From Planctomycetales bacterium (GTDB taxonomy: Bacteria > 4484-113 > JAFGCY01), in assembly GCA_024645305.1 (NCBI GenBank), contig JAHEFU010000015.1:1-22307 (forward strand): a stretch of DNA of 22,307 nucleotides. The letters are read 5' to 3'. A program made the position numbers and the translations under genes. How positions within the stretch are numbered: position 1 is the stretch's first letter; each line of letters opens with the position of its first letter. The notes beneath the pieces were generated by a model. It had not been told where the DNA came from, ran no database searches, and saw nothing but the letters and a program-made list of their open reading frames with translations. Below, one piece after another: positions 1-6,935 of the stretch.

Positions 1-66
1 CGCCTGATCGTGCATAACGAACTGCCGGGCCACAGCGAGGCGAAGAACGCCAGCTACGAACTGTAG
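1..66 (+). CDS. C-terminal end of an unidentified protein
   Basis: An open frame enters from the left edge and ends at TAG (64-66). It gives 21 residues, RLIVHNELPGHSEAKNASYEL. The fragment is too short to assign a family. It is convergent with ffh, and two perfect hairpins lie between the two stop codons, as expected at the 3' ends of two facing transcription units. That this is a real gene end is inferred from the open frame and the context only. Confidence 0.45.
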   Translation, partial: RLIVHNELPGHSEAKNASYEL

Positions 67-113
67 GGTGCTGGGCCCTTGACTTGGCGGGATCCCGGAA
101 ACCCGGTCCCCAT

Positions 114-133
114 GGCCAGACTGACGTCTGGCC
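114..133 (+). terminator. Perfect 8-bp hairpin downstream of the left-edge gene
   Basis: GGCCAGAC (114-121) pairs with GTCTGGCC (126-133) around a 4-base loop TGAC. No T tract follows on the + strand, so this is not a classical intrinsic terminator. Its position between two convergent genes makes an RNA 3'-end structure the simplest reading. Confidence 0.35.
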
Positions 134-151
134 TCCGCCCTCCCGAAAATT

Positions 152-170
152 GTCAGGCCATGGGCCTGAC
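152..170 (-). terminator. Likely ffh terminator hairpin
   Basis: GTCAGGCC (152-159) and GGCCTGAC (163-170) form an 8-bp stem with a 3-base loop ATG. Read on the minus strand, the hairpin lies just after the ffh stop and is followed by AATTTTC, a short U-rich tail. This fits a weak rho-independent terminator for ffh. Confidence 0.45.
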
Positions 171-181
171 CTCCGACACAG

Positions 182-1489
182 TTACATGCGCTTCAGGGCG
201 CCGCTCTTGAGCATGTTGCTTGTCATGCGCTGCATCTGCTTGAACTGGTTCATGAAGCTGTTGATGTCCTGCACCGTGGTTCCGCTTCCGCTGGCGATGC
301 GCCGGCGGCGGCTGGCATTGAGCAGCTTCGGATTGAGCCGCTCCTGGCGCGTCATTGAGTTGACAATCGCCTCGAACTTGCGGAGCTGCTTCTCCCCGGC
401 CTCGGCCTGGTCCTCGCTCACACGCACACCGGGGATCATGTTCAGGAGCGACTTCATGCTGCCCATGCGGCGGGTCTGGCGCAGGGCCACGATGAAGTCC
501 TCCAGGTCGAAGGTCTTCGCCCGCCGCAGCTTCTTCTCAAGACGCTCAGCATCCTCGTCGTCAAATTCCTGGCTGGCGCGCTCGATCAGGGTGGCGATGT
601 CACCGCGCCCGAGGATCCGGCTGGCCATGCGCTCCGGGAAGAAGTACTCCAGGGCGTCCAGCTTCTCGCCGGTACCGATCATGCGGATCGGCTTGCCGGT
701 CACCGCGCGCATGGACATCGCCGCACCACCGCGGGCGTCGCCATCCATCTTGGTGATCACGATGCCGGTGATGTCCAGCTTCTCGTCGAAGCGCTGGGCC
801 GTTTCCACGGCATCCTGGCCGGTCAGGGCATCCACCACGAGCAGGATCTCGTCCGGCTTGAAGGCCGCCTTGACCTTGACCAGCTCCTCCATCAGCTCCT
901 CGTCAATCGCGAGGCGGCCGGCGGTGTCAATGATCACCGGGTTATTGCTGTCCTTCTCGCCCTGCTTGAGGCCGTTCTTCGCAAGGTCCACCGGATTGCT
1001 CTTGGCATCTGCGAAGACATCCGTGTGGATCTGCTTGCCCAGCACCTGCAGCTGGTCCACGGCCGCCGGGCGGCTGAGGTCGGCTGCGATCAGCAGGGGT
1101 TTCTTACCCTCGCTCTTGAAGCGGTTGGCCAGCTTGCCGGCGGTGGTGGTCTTACCACTGCCCTGCAGGCCGACCATCATGATCCGCTTGGCGCCCGCCG
1201 CGTCGAACTTCGGGTCATAGTCCTTGCCGCCGAGCAGCTCGGTGAGCTCCTCGTAGACGACCATGATCAGCGTCTCGACCGGCTGCAGCTGGCCAAGCAC
1301 GTCCTGCCCGACAGCCTTCTGCTGCACGCGGTTGATGAACTTCTTCGTTACGCCCAGGTTGACGTCGGCTTCCAGTAGCGCCAGCCGGATCTCCCTGAGC
1401 CCCTTCTCGACATCCGCTTCACTGAGACGGCCACTCTTGGCCATGTTCTTCAGTGCCCCGAGGATGCGATCCTGCATCTTGTTGAACAT
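182..1489 (-). CDS. ffh: Signal recognition particle protein Ffh (SRP54 GTPase)
   Basis: Ffh binds 4.5S/SRP RNA and hydrophobic signal sequences on nascent chains, and delivers ribosomes to the receptor FtsY for co-translational membrane insertion. The 435 residues have the full family order: an N-terminal helical N domain (about 1-90), a GTPase G domain with the G1 loop GLQGSGKTT near residues 107-115, DTAGRL, and TKMDGDARGG, and then a Met-rich M domain. The M domain contains the RNA-binding stretch RRRIASGSGTTVQD and a tail rich in Met (QMQRMTSNM). Length is close to the usual 430-455. The ATG at 1489 starts with the typical MFNKMQDRI and has no Shine-Dalgarno. A TATAAT box lies 9 bases upstream, so the mRNA may be leaderless or nearly so. 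No FtsY or ribosomal protein S16 gene is seen next to it in this window. Confidence 0.96.
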   Translation of the reverse strand: MFNKMQDRILGALKNMAKSGRLSEADVEKGLREIRLALLEADVNLGVTKKFINRVQQKAVGQDVLGQLQPVETLIMVVYEELTELLGGKDYDPKFDAAGAKRIMMVGLQGSGKTTTAGKLANRFKSEGKKPLLIAADLSRPAAVDQLQVLGKQIHTDVFADAKSNPVDLAKNGLKQGEKDSNNPVIIDTAGRLAIDEELMEELVKVKAAFKPDEILLVVDALTGQDAVETAQRFDEKLDITGIVITKMDGDARGGAAMSMRAVTGKPIRMIGTGEKLDALEYFFPERMASRILGRGDIATLIERASQEFDDEDAERLEKKLRRAKTFDLEDFIVALRQTRRMGSMKSLLNMIPGVRVSEDQAEAGEKQLRKFEAIVNSMTRQERLNPKLLNASRRRRIASGSGTTVQDINSFMNQFKQMQRMTSNMLKSGALKRM

Positions 1490-1498
1490 AGGACGAAG

Positions 1499-1504
1499 AT
1501 TATA
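1499..1504 (-). promoter_or_regulatory. -10 box (TATAAT) of ffh
   Basis: A perfect TATAAT on the minus strand ends 9 bases before the ffh ATG. No convincing -35 is seen 16-18 bases upstream. The expected transcription start falls within about 3 bases of the start codon, which suggests a leaderless or very short-leader mRNA. Confidence 0.5.
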
Positions 1505-1558
1505 CCTATAACAATGGACGCTCGCCAGTCCCCGCAGGCATTCCGTTAAGATAAATGC

Positions 1559-2047
1559 GTGCCGAGATCCCGCCTGAGCCTGTTGCTGCTGCTGTGTGCC
1601 CTGCTGTGTGGCTGCCAGCGCGGCGGGCAGGCCAATGCCCGGCAGGCCACGGCCTTTCCCCTGCCCTCAAGCTGGCCGCTGGCCGTGATCCAGGTGCCTG
1701 AGCAGTCCCAGCCCGCCGAGCTGCCGGGGGCCTTCCCATCCGACGAGGGCGATCCCTTCATGAGTACCGCCCAGCCCTTCAACCAGCGCAGCAGGAACAG
1801 CGGCAAGATGTGGAGTGTGGCCTACACCACAGGCCTGAGCTGGGAGGAGCAGCTGGCGCAGTTCAGCAGCCAGCATGAGGAGCTGCTCTACCAGCTCAAC
1901 TGGGACAAGCCCCTGACCCGGGAGTTCATTTCACCGGATGGGCTGTACATCACGCAGATCCATCTGGATGTGCAAAGCGGGGTCAGCGTGCTGTCGATCT
2001 TCGCCTATGACGAATCCTGGCCCGGCGCAAGGCCGTTTGGCACCTGA
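1559..2047 (+). CDS. Small putative lipoprotein of unknown function
   Basis: The 162-residue product begins MPRSRLSLLLLLCALLCGC: a short basic start, a Leu-rich core, and a lipobox-like L-C-G-C with the acceptor Cys at residue 19. It is therefore predicted to be exported, lipidated and anchored on the periplasmic side. The mature part (about 143 residues) has no motif I recognise. It is polar and ends with a likely beta-rich segment (YITQIHLDVQSGVSVLSIFAYDES). The start is GTG at 1559. An ATG at 1555 is in another frame. No Shine-Dalgarno is present, and TAAGAT lies 6 bases upstream, again suggesting a leaderless start. It is divergent from ffh across 69 bases and convergent with the next gene. 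The function is unknown. Confidence 0.7.
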   Translation: MPRSRLSLLLLLCALLCGCQRGGQANARQATAFPLPSSWPLAVIQVPEQSQPAELPGAFPSDEGDPFMSTAQPFNQRSRNSGKMWSVAYTTGLSWEEQLAQFSSQHEELLYQLNWDKPLTREFISPDGLYITQIHLDVQSGVSVLSIFAYDESWPGARPFGT

Positions 2048-2049
2048 TT

Positions 2050-2077
2050 CAGGTTACAGGTGCCAGGTGTTAGGTTC
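2050..2077 (+). repeat. AGGTT/AGGTGCC word repeat, left arm of an inverted pair
   Basis: Directly after the lipoprotein stop is a run of short words (CAGGTTACAGGTGCCAGGTG and further AGGTTCCAGG to about 2090). The first 28 bases match the reverse complement of 2262-2289 at 24 of 28 positions. The 232-base gap between the two convergent genes holds only these two arms and about 170 bases of AT-richer DNA, in which I see no gene. Confidence 0.7.
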
Positions 2078-2261
2078 CAGGTTCTTGGGGTGAGGTGATC
2101 AGCACTTGGCAGCTTGACAACTTTTTGCTGGAAACCCGTTCTACTTTCTGTTCAGCAGTTTCCCACGAAGAGCCCTGAGCATCTATGGCAGTCATATGTT
2201 ATGTGGAATCCTATGGCACCAACCAATCAACTGCATCAGCATCTCGCAAAGCCATTTCTTA

Positions 2262-2289
2262 TAACCTAGAACCTGGCACCTAGAACCTG
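2262..2289 (-). repeat. AGGTT/AGGTGCC word repeat, right arm of an inverted pair
   Basis: Read on the minus strand this is CAGGTTCTAGGTGCCAGG followed by TTCTAGGTTA, the partner of 2050-2077. It contains the TAG stop (2282-2280) of the minus-strand gene, so that gene's last residues (IRF) are encoded by the repeat. Each convergent gene thus carries the same word repeat in sense orientation at its 3' end. Confidence 0.7.
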
Positions 2290-4095
2290 ATACAGCCCGC
2301 CGGGCCTCTGACAACGCCGTGCCGCCGGTCGCTCAGTTCCTTGACGTCGCGCTCCAGGTTCATGTAGCCGATGCTTTCCACCTTCTGCAGGGGGCGCTCC
2401 GCCAGTCGCAGGCTGTGCGGCCCGAACAGCGGGCGGATGTCCCAGCCCCACCTGCGGTGCACGCCGTTGACAAGGGCTCTGGCAATATCGAACAGAAGCA
2501 CCCAGGCTTCACTGTGCGAAAGCGCGACCATGTGCTGCGGTACGGGCAGGCCGTTGCGTTCCAGTACCAGCAGGTAGCCGCGCAGGTCATCGCGCAGGCC
2601 GAGGCGGATGCTGTGCGCCGCGTTGTACTCCAGGATGAAGTCCTGCGGACGGCCCCGCCGGCGCGGGTCGCGCTCGCGGCTCGCGGCGAGGGACACACTG
2701 TCATGGCGGCACAGCCAGCACAGGCAGTTGATGCAGAAGTCCAGCAGGGGCAGGCCCTCGTCATAGCGCAGCAGCTCCCGGCCCCCGCGACTGACAACGA
2801 TGCCGGCCAGCAGCTGTTCCTGCAGGTCCGCCGGGCTGGCGGGAGCCCGGCTGAAGTCCAGCAGGCTGATATCCAGCTGCAGGGCGTTGTCAGCACTGCC
2901 TTCCCCGCCCGGTTTGTCAATGACCACCGCCGGGGCCGCATCCAGCAGCAGAGGCGAGGGCAGGCGCTTCTCCTGTCCGGCGATGCGCCGGCTGCCCGGC
3001 CGGTCCAGCAGCATTGCCATGATGTCGAAGTCCGGCAGCTCAGCCGGACGGGCCTCCTCTGTCGGAGCCAGACTCCCGCTGAACAGCGCGAGGGCGGACC
3101 AGCCCGTCCGCTCATGGATTTCCCGCAGCAGCGCTTCCGCGAAGGACAGGAGCAGCCTGCCGAATTCCTCCTCGGGAATCTCCGGCCCGGCTGTACGCTG
3201 CGGTCCCTCCAGCAGTTCCACCCTGTCACTGCGGCGCCGCATGGCTATATGCAGGCTGCCGTCATGGCGGCTGCCCAGCTCGTAGCTGCCCCAGGCAGCG
3301 TTGTCAGCACTGCGGGCGCGGTGCAGGCGCAGGCTGGCATGCTGCGGGTCACTGAGCCAGTCCAGTGCGCTGACGGCGAACTCCAGCAGGGGCAGCTCCT
3401 CAATGCGCAAGCGGTCCGCGATCCGCTGGCGCAGCAGCAGGCGGCCCTGCACAGCGGCCGGCAGTTCATCGGGGGAGCTCACATCAAGCCGCGGCTCATG
3501 CAGCATGAACTGCAGTTGCCAGTCGCCGCGCTCCACCATGCACAGGCTGCGTTGCCAGGCCAGGCGCTGCGGGATGTCCAGCGCTGGCGGGATGCCCCGC
3601 TGGGCCTTGTTGCCAAGCAGCCCGCGCCAGTCCCGGCGAACGAGGGGGGAAAAATCCCAGCCGTCGCAGTCCTCCAGCAGCTGCCTCGGTGATTTCCAGC
3701 GAAATGTCCTGCAAAGCCCCATCCACGGGCAGTACCAGGCTGGCCGGCAGGCGGCGCAGGCCCATAAGCAGGCTTCCGTTGCCATCCAGGATGGCGAAGT
3801 CCACACTGCCAAGACCCTGGGGATCGTGCTCCATCTCCTCCCGCAGCTGCGGATGGACCTGGAACAGCCACCAGGCGTGGGGACAGGCCCAGCCCGCAAG
3901 ATCCAGGGCAAATTCCAGCAGGGGAAAGTCTGCGGGGAACTCCGTCAGCAGGGCCTGGCCGGAAAGGATCCGCAACGGTGCCTGCAACTGCGGGAGCAGC
4001 GAGGCATAGTCCGTCACCCTGCCGGCAGCGGACAGCGGACCGTACTCCAGGCGCAGGGTCCCGGCTGTCACACTCCTGCTCTGCGGTGCGGCCAT
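2280..4095 (-). pseudogene. Three-repeat protein of unknown function, broken by a frameshift
   Basis: Two overlapping minus-strand frames form one gene of roughly 600 codons. The N-terminal part starts at ATG 4095 (MAAPQSRSVT) and runs in its frame to a stop at 3496. The C-terminal part runs in another frame to 2280. The protein has three repeats of about 160-180 residues, each with a P-L-L-[ED]-F-A-x3-L-x-W core, a strand like F-I-L-x-x-N-G-S-L-x-x-G-L-R, and a closing G-W-[DS]-x-x-[PA]-L motif. In repeat 1 the core (FPLLEFALDLAGW) is in the first frame, but the closing GWDFSPL is in the second, so the break lies at about 3650-3685. A T5C6 run on the coding strand is there. The helix before GWDF also looks shorter in repeat 1 than in repeats 2 and 3, so a small out-of-frame deletion is as likely as a one-base insertion. 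The family is not recognised. A sequencing error is possible. Confidence 0.6.
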
Positions 4096-4102
4096 CCAGT
4101 TG

Positions 4103-4108
4103 ATTATA
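4103..4108 (-). promoter_or_regulatory. -10 box (TATAAT) of the three-repeat gene
   Basis: A perfect TATAAT on the minus strand ends 7 bases before ATG 4095. There is no Shine-Dalgarno between them and no clear -35. The expected transcription start coincides with, or lies one base from, the start codon. Confidence 0.5.
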
Positions 4109-4176
4109 GGCAGTGCAGTGCTTCAATGCCTGATAGAATCAGGGCATCACGGCCTGCGGGCCCGGGAGGAATGGCA

Positions 4177-4899
4177 ATGCCGACAACTGCTAAGGGAATG
4201 AACTATGAGATCCGGGGCACGGTGCATCAGATCGTGGAGCTGTCACTGCAGCCGGGCATGCGCGTAATGAGCGAAACCGGCGGGATGATCTGGATGGATC
4301 CGAACATTGACCTCGACACATCCACGCCTGAGGCCGGCGGGGGACTGCTGAGCCAGATCGGTGGAGCGATTGGCCGTGCGGTGGCCGGTGAAAGCATCTT
4401 CATGAATTACTTCAAGGCCGAGGGTGGACCCGGCCGGGTGGCCTTTGCCTCCAGCTTCCCCGGGCACATCGTGCCCTACGAGATTGCGGCGGGCCGCAGC
4501 CTGGTCGCCCAACGTGGCTCTTTCCTATGCAGCGAGGACAGCTGCTCAGTCAAGCTTGAACCGACGGGACTAAGCAAGGGATTCCTCGGCGGAGAGGGTT
4601 TCATCCTGCAGCGCATGAGCGGTCCCGGCATCGTCTTCCTCGAAATCGACGGGGAGCTGAGCAGCTTCGATCTCGCCGCCGGCCAGACCATCAAGGTGGA
4701 CACCGGCCATATCGCGGCATTCGAGGACAGCGTGACCCACAGCTTCGAGGTGCAGAAGAAGCTCAAGAACATCTTCCTCTCTGGTGAGGGCCTGGCACTC
4801 GCGACCCTGACCGGGCCGGGCAAGGTCTGGCTGCAGCACCAGGTGATCCGTGAACTGGCGCTGCGCCTGATTCCGTACCTGCCGTCCAAGAGCAACTAG
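4177..4899 (+). CDS. AIM24/TIGR00266 family protein
   Basis: The 240-residue product belongs to the AIM24/TIGR00266 family of beta-prism-like proteins, which have no established biochemical function in bacteria. Family features are the early motif L-x-P-G-x-x-V-x-S-E-T-G-G-M-I-W-M, the Gly-rich stretch GGGLLSQIGGAIGRAVAGES with the following F-M-N-Y-F, and three beta repeats with the motifs G-x-I-V-P-Y-E, LVAQRGSFL and LSGEGLALATLTGPG. The product looks cytosolic, with no signal peptide or membrane segment. The start is chosen at 4177, 7 bases after GGGAGG. An ATG at 4171 sits directly against that site, and one at 4198 is also possible. It is divergent from the three-repeat gene. A TAGAAT at 4134-4139 could be its -10. 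A hairpin lies downstream. Confidence 0.85.
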   Translation: MPTTAKGMNYEIRGTVHQIVELSLQPGMRVMSETGGMIWMDPNIDLDTSTPEAGGGLLSQIGGAIGRAVAGESIFMNYFKAEGGPGRVAFASSFPGHIVPYEIAAGRSLVAQRGSFLCSEDSCSVKLEPTGLSKGFLGGEGFILQRMSGPGIVFLEIDGELSSFDLAAGQTIKVDTGHIAAFEDSVTHSFEVQKKLKNIFLSGEGLALATLTGPGKVWLQHQVIRELALRLIPYLPSKSN

Positions 4900-4930
4900 C
4901 GCGCTGCGCAATCGCCGCCTTGGAGCCAGA

Positions 4931-4949
4931 CTGGCCGCTGAGCGGCCAG
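4931..4949 (+). terminator. Hairpin downstream of the AIM24 family gene
   Basis: CTGGCCGC (4931-4938) pairs perfectly with GCGGCCAG (4942-4949) around a 3-base loop TGA. It lies 32 bases after the stop and before the promoter of the next gene. No T tract follows (TGAAAGAAAG), so termination is inferred from position only. Confidence 0.4.
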
Positions 4950-4999
4950 GTGAAAGAAAGCGCGGGCGGCGCAGGTAACAAGCCCGGCAGCCGCGCATC

Positions 5000-5005
5000 T
5001 ATAAT
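5000..5005 (+). promoter_or_regulatory. -10 box (TATAAT) of the epimerase gene
   Basis: A perfect TATAAT ends only 4 bases before ATG 5010, and no Shine-Dalgarno is present. A normal start site would fall on or inside the start codon. This is the tightest example of the leaderless layout in the window. No good -35 is visible. Confidence 0.45.
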
Positions 5006-5009
5006 CAGC

Positions 5010-5420
5010 ATGGTGTTTCAGTTAGATCATATCGGGATCGTCGTCGAGTCCCTGGAGCAGGCAGTCCCGCTGTGGTGCGGCATGCTCGGGTTTCCGGCGG
5101 AATCCGTGGAGTACCACGAAGTGCCGGCGGAGGGTGTACGGATAGCGATGCTGCAGGGTAACATCAAGCTGGAGCTGCTGGAAGCGACTGATCCGCAGGG
5201 TTCGGTGCAGCGGTTCCTGGAAAAGCGCGGTGGCGGCCTGCATCATCTCTGCTTCGCCACCGGCAGCGCTGATGAGGCTCATGCCAGATTAAGCGAAGCG
5301 GGATACCAGCTGCTGAGCGATGCGCCGCTAAACGGTGCGGAGGGCCGGGTGTTCTTCATCCATCCCCGCAGTGCCAGTGGAGTACTCAGTGAGATGGTGG
5401 AACTGGAAGAGGCCGAGTGA
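5010..5420 (+). CDS. mce: Methylmalonyl-CoA epimerase (VOC superfamily)
   Basis: The enzyme interconverts (R)- and (S)-methylmalonyl-CoA, linking propionyl-CoA metabolism to the B12-dependent mutase. The 136-residue product has two betaalphabetabetabeta modules of the vicinal-oxygen-chelate fold. Likely metal ligands are His7 in LDHIGIVV, the second His of GGGLHHLCF, and Glu in SEMVEL. The block IKLELLEAT followed by VQRFLEKRGGGLHHLCF is the strongest family signature. Length matches the usual 130-150. The start is placed at 5010 (MVFQLDHIGIVV), because a longer upstream reading would add a non-homologous, Gly-rich leader. The sigma factor gene starts 25 bases after the stop, so the two may be cotranscribed. 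No mutase or carboxylase gene is in this window. A related VOC enzyme such as a glyoxalase is less likely given the FLEKRGGGLHH motif. Confidence 0.88.
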   Translation: MVFQLDHIGIVVESLEQAVPLWCGMLGFPAESVEYHEVPAEGVRIAMLQGNIKLELLEATDPQGSVQRFLEKRGGGLHHLCFATGSADEAHARLSEAGYQLLSDAPLNGAEGRVFFIHPRSASGVLSEMVELEEAE

Positions 5421-5445
5421 GCTGACTCGGCGGGATCGGGAAACA

Positions 5446-6075
5446 ATGGATAGCACAGCACAGAACAAACGGAACCTGGATGTTGCGACAGTGCCCCGGC
5501 CGGGCAGCGACGAGGAACTCGTTGTCAGGCTGGCGGCCGGCGACGCAGGGGCCTTCGACCAGGTCTTCGACCGCTACCACAAGCAGATCTACAACTTCAT
5601 CCGCAAGCAGGTCAGTGAGCGGGAGAACATCGAGGACCTGGTGCAGGAGGTATTCCTGCGGGTCTTCAAGAGTGCCAAGAATTTCGACCCCGAAAAGAAG
5701 TTCTCCAGCTGGGTCTACAAGATCGCGCTCAATGAGGTCAAGCGCCACTGGAAGAAGAGCGCGGCCAAGCAGACCTACTCCCTGAACACCCCGGTGGGGG
5801 ATGAGGGCAGCGACAGTGAACGCCAGGATTTCATCGAGGACCTGCGTGAACTGCCGGAAAACGTGCTGGAGCGGGAGAACTTTTCCGAGACTCTCAAGGT
5901 ATTGATAGACAGGTTGCCAGACAAGCAGCGCACGGTGGTGATCCTCAAGATCTACCATGAGCTGACGTTTGAGGAGATCTCCGAGATCTGCGAGTGCCCG
6001 TTGAGCACCGTGCTTTCCCGGATGCGCTACGCTGTCAACAAACTGCGGCGCTGGCTCGGTGTGGACGAGGACTGA
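5446..6075 (+). CDS. ECF-family RNA polymerase sigma factor
   Basis: This is a 209-residue sigma-70 family factor of the extracytoplasmic-function type, which directs RNA polymerase to a special promoter set. Region 2 (about 25-100) reads FDQVFDRYHKQIYNFI, then ENIEDLVQEVFLRVFKSA and FSSWVYKIALNEVKRHWKK. Region 4 (about 150-205) reads LPDKQRTVVILKIYHELTFE followed by the helix-turn-helix ISEICECPLSTVLSRMRYAV. Regions 1.1 and 3 are absent, as usual for ECF factors. The charged linker between regions 2 and 4 is about 50 residues. The ATG at 5446 follows GGATCGGG at suitable spacing. The next gene encodes a zinc-finger anti-sigma protein, the standard partner, and the pair may respond to redox or envelope stress. 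The exact ECF group cannot be set by eye. Confidence 0.92.
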   Translation: MDSTAQNKRNLDVATVPRPGSDEELVVRLAAGDAGAFDQVFDRYHKQIYNFIRKQVSERENIEDLVQEVFLRVFKSAKNFDPEKKFSSWVYKIALNEVKRHWKKSAAKQTYSLNTPVGDEGSDSERQDFIEDLRELPENVLERENFSETLKVLIDRLPDKQRTVVILKIYHELTFEEISEICECPLSTVLSRMRYAVNKLRRWLGVDED

Positions 6076-6183
6076 TGGCAGTGCCGGCAAGCAACAGGCA
6101 GCGGGAATCGCTGGATGGTCAGGCTGGAAAGGCACGGGTGCATGCGATCAGCAATGCAACCCGTTGCCACAAGGATATGAGCG

Positions 6184-6432
6184 ATGGACTGTAAGAAGAT
6201 TCAGGACGTGATATTCAATTTCGTCTACGGCGAGAGCAGTGAGGCGGAACTGCTGGCTACACGCGACCACCTGGAGAAGTGCGGGGACTGTGCCCGCGAG
6301 AAACAGGTGATCGAGAAGCTGCTCGACAAGATCAAGAACTGCGAGGCGCAGGAAACCGTCACTGAGGACTGCCGCGACCGCATGCTTTCCAAGATCAAGA
6401 ACAGCCTGGCAGGTGAGGAACCCGCCAGCTGA
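6184..6432 (+). CDS. Soluble zinc-finger anti-sigma factor (ZAS type)
   Basis: This 82-residue protein probably binds and holds inactive the ECF sigma factor encoded just upstream. It has the anti-sigma zinc motif H29-x3-C33-x2-C36 (DHLEKCGDC), plus a Cys at residue 3 and two more near the C-terminal half (KNCEAQ, EDCRDR). There is no transmembrane helix, so it is cytoplasmic, unlike membrane-spanning anti-sigmas. Soluble ZAS proteins with extra Cys residues, such as RsrA, sense thiol oxidation. That role here is inference. AAGGA lies 8 bases before ATG 6184. The sigma gene ends 108 bases upstream and no promoter is evident between them. Confidence 0.85.
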   Translation: MDCKKIQDVIFNFVYGESSEAELLATRDHLEKCGDCAREKQVIEKLLDKIKNCEAQETVTEDCRDRMLSKIKNSLAGEEPAS

Positions 6433-6645
6433 ACTGGGACCGGTTGCCAGTTTCAGGGGGCTGGGACCGAAGGCTCAGCGGCACGGCGCCCTGCGGGGAA
6501 TAAATCCTGCACATACTTCGCAATTCGGCTGGAATGGAAGAATCCCATCAGCACAAAGCTCGCAAATCCGCATTTTCGCGGCCGACGCCAGAAACTAATA
6601 ATGTGTCATCGTGGCGCGCAGCTGCCCTTTCTGCGAAAATGTCCC
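6433..6645. other. Intergenic stretch without a recognised gene
   Basis: About 210 bases lie between the anti-sigma gene and the promoter of the acetyltransferase operon. I see no convincing ORF, RNA gene or terminator. The sequence is less GC-rich than the coding DNA and includes two GCATTTTCGC/GCGAAAATG-like words (about 6569 and 6632) of unknown meaning. Confidence 0.4.
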
Positions 6646-6673
6646 TTGCCAGATCCGGTGATCGGGGTATAAT
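6646..6673 (+). promoter_or_regulatory. Sigma-70-type promoter of the methyltransferase/ABC/acetyltransferase operon
   Basis: TTGCCA (6646-6651), a 16-base spacer, and TATAAT (6668-6673) form one of the two best promoter matches in the window. Transcription would start near 6680, giving a leader of about 46 bases before the micro-ORF at 6726. No promoter of similar quality is seen before the downstream genes, so the operon to 14943 is probably driven from here. Confidence 0.6.
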
Positions 6674-6683
6674 ACCGGCAACG

Positions 6684-6698
6684 TCCGCCTCTGGCGGA
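6684..6698 (+). promoter_or_regulatory. Hairpin at the 5' end of the operon leader
   Basis: TCCGCC (6684-6689) pairs with GGCGGA (6693-6698) around a 3-base loop, only a few bases after the predicted start site. A stem at the 5' end could stabilise the mRNA or take part in leader regulation. No alternative antiterminator pairing was found by eye. Confidence 0.35.
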
Positions 6699-6725
6699 AC
6701 TTCATCCAGTGAAGGAGGTACACAT

Positions 6726-6797
6726 ATGCTCATGAACAGAACGCCGCTTGACGGCAAACGCATTCGTACCGGCCACACTGGGTCACGCTTCTCTTGA
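6726..6797 (+). CDS. 23-residue leader micro-ORF
   Basis: ATG 6726 follows AAGGAGG with 7-base spacing, the best ribosome-binding site in the window. It encodes MLMNRTPLDGKRIRTGHTGS then RFS. It is the first ORF after the operon promoter and ends 138 bases before the methyltransferase. The core GKRIR resembles the start of the downstream acetyltransferases (G-E-R-V-R-I-R-P-F). At the DNA level CGCATTCGTA-CCGGCC lines up with CGCGTCCGTATCCGGCC if one base is missing. It may be a leader peptide, a small secreted or modified peptide, or the frameshifted relic of an acetyltransferase 5' end. Translation is well supported by the Shine-Dalgarno. The role is unknown. Confidence 0.5.
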   Translation: MLMNRTPLDGKRIRTGHTGSRFS

Positions 6798-6935
6798 GTC
6801 CGGTTAACTCTCAGAAACCCGGCACTCTCCCACCCCGGCCACAGCCTGTACAGATCGACTGACTTCCGCATTCCTGCGCAGATGCCAGGATTGTCCAGCT
6901 GGTTGATTCCTCCACCACAGCACAGGAGTATTCAG

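Noticed and set aside
3646..3656. Programmed frameshift at the T5C6 run
   Set aside because: No stimulatory structure or Shine-Dalgarno-like element is evident, and the shortened helix in repeat 1 favours a mutation. Kept only as a remote option.
2319..3692. Long + strand open frame of 457 codons opposite the three-repeat gene
   Set aside because: Its protein is Gln/Ala/Arg-rich with no repeat or motif. The opposite strand shows three copies of the same conserved motifs, so this is a shadow frame in GC-rich DNA.
3301..4899. A 532-codon frame that would give the AIM24 family protein a 290-residue N-terminal extension
   Set aside because: The extension is a shadow of the minus-strand gene. 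The family homology begins after 4177, and GGGAGG precedes that ATG.
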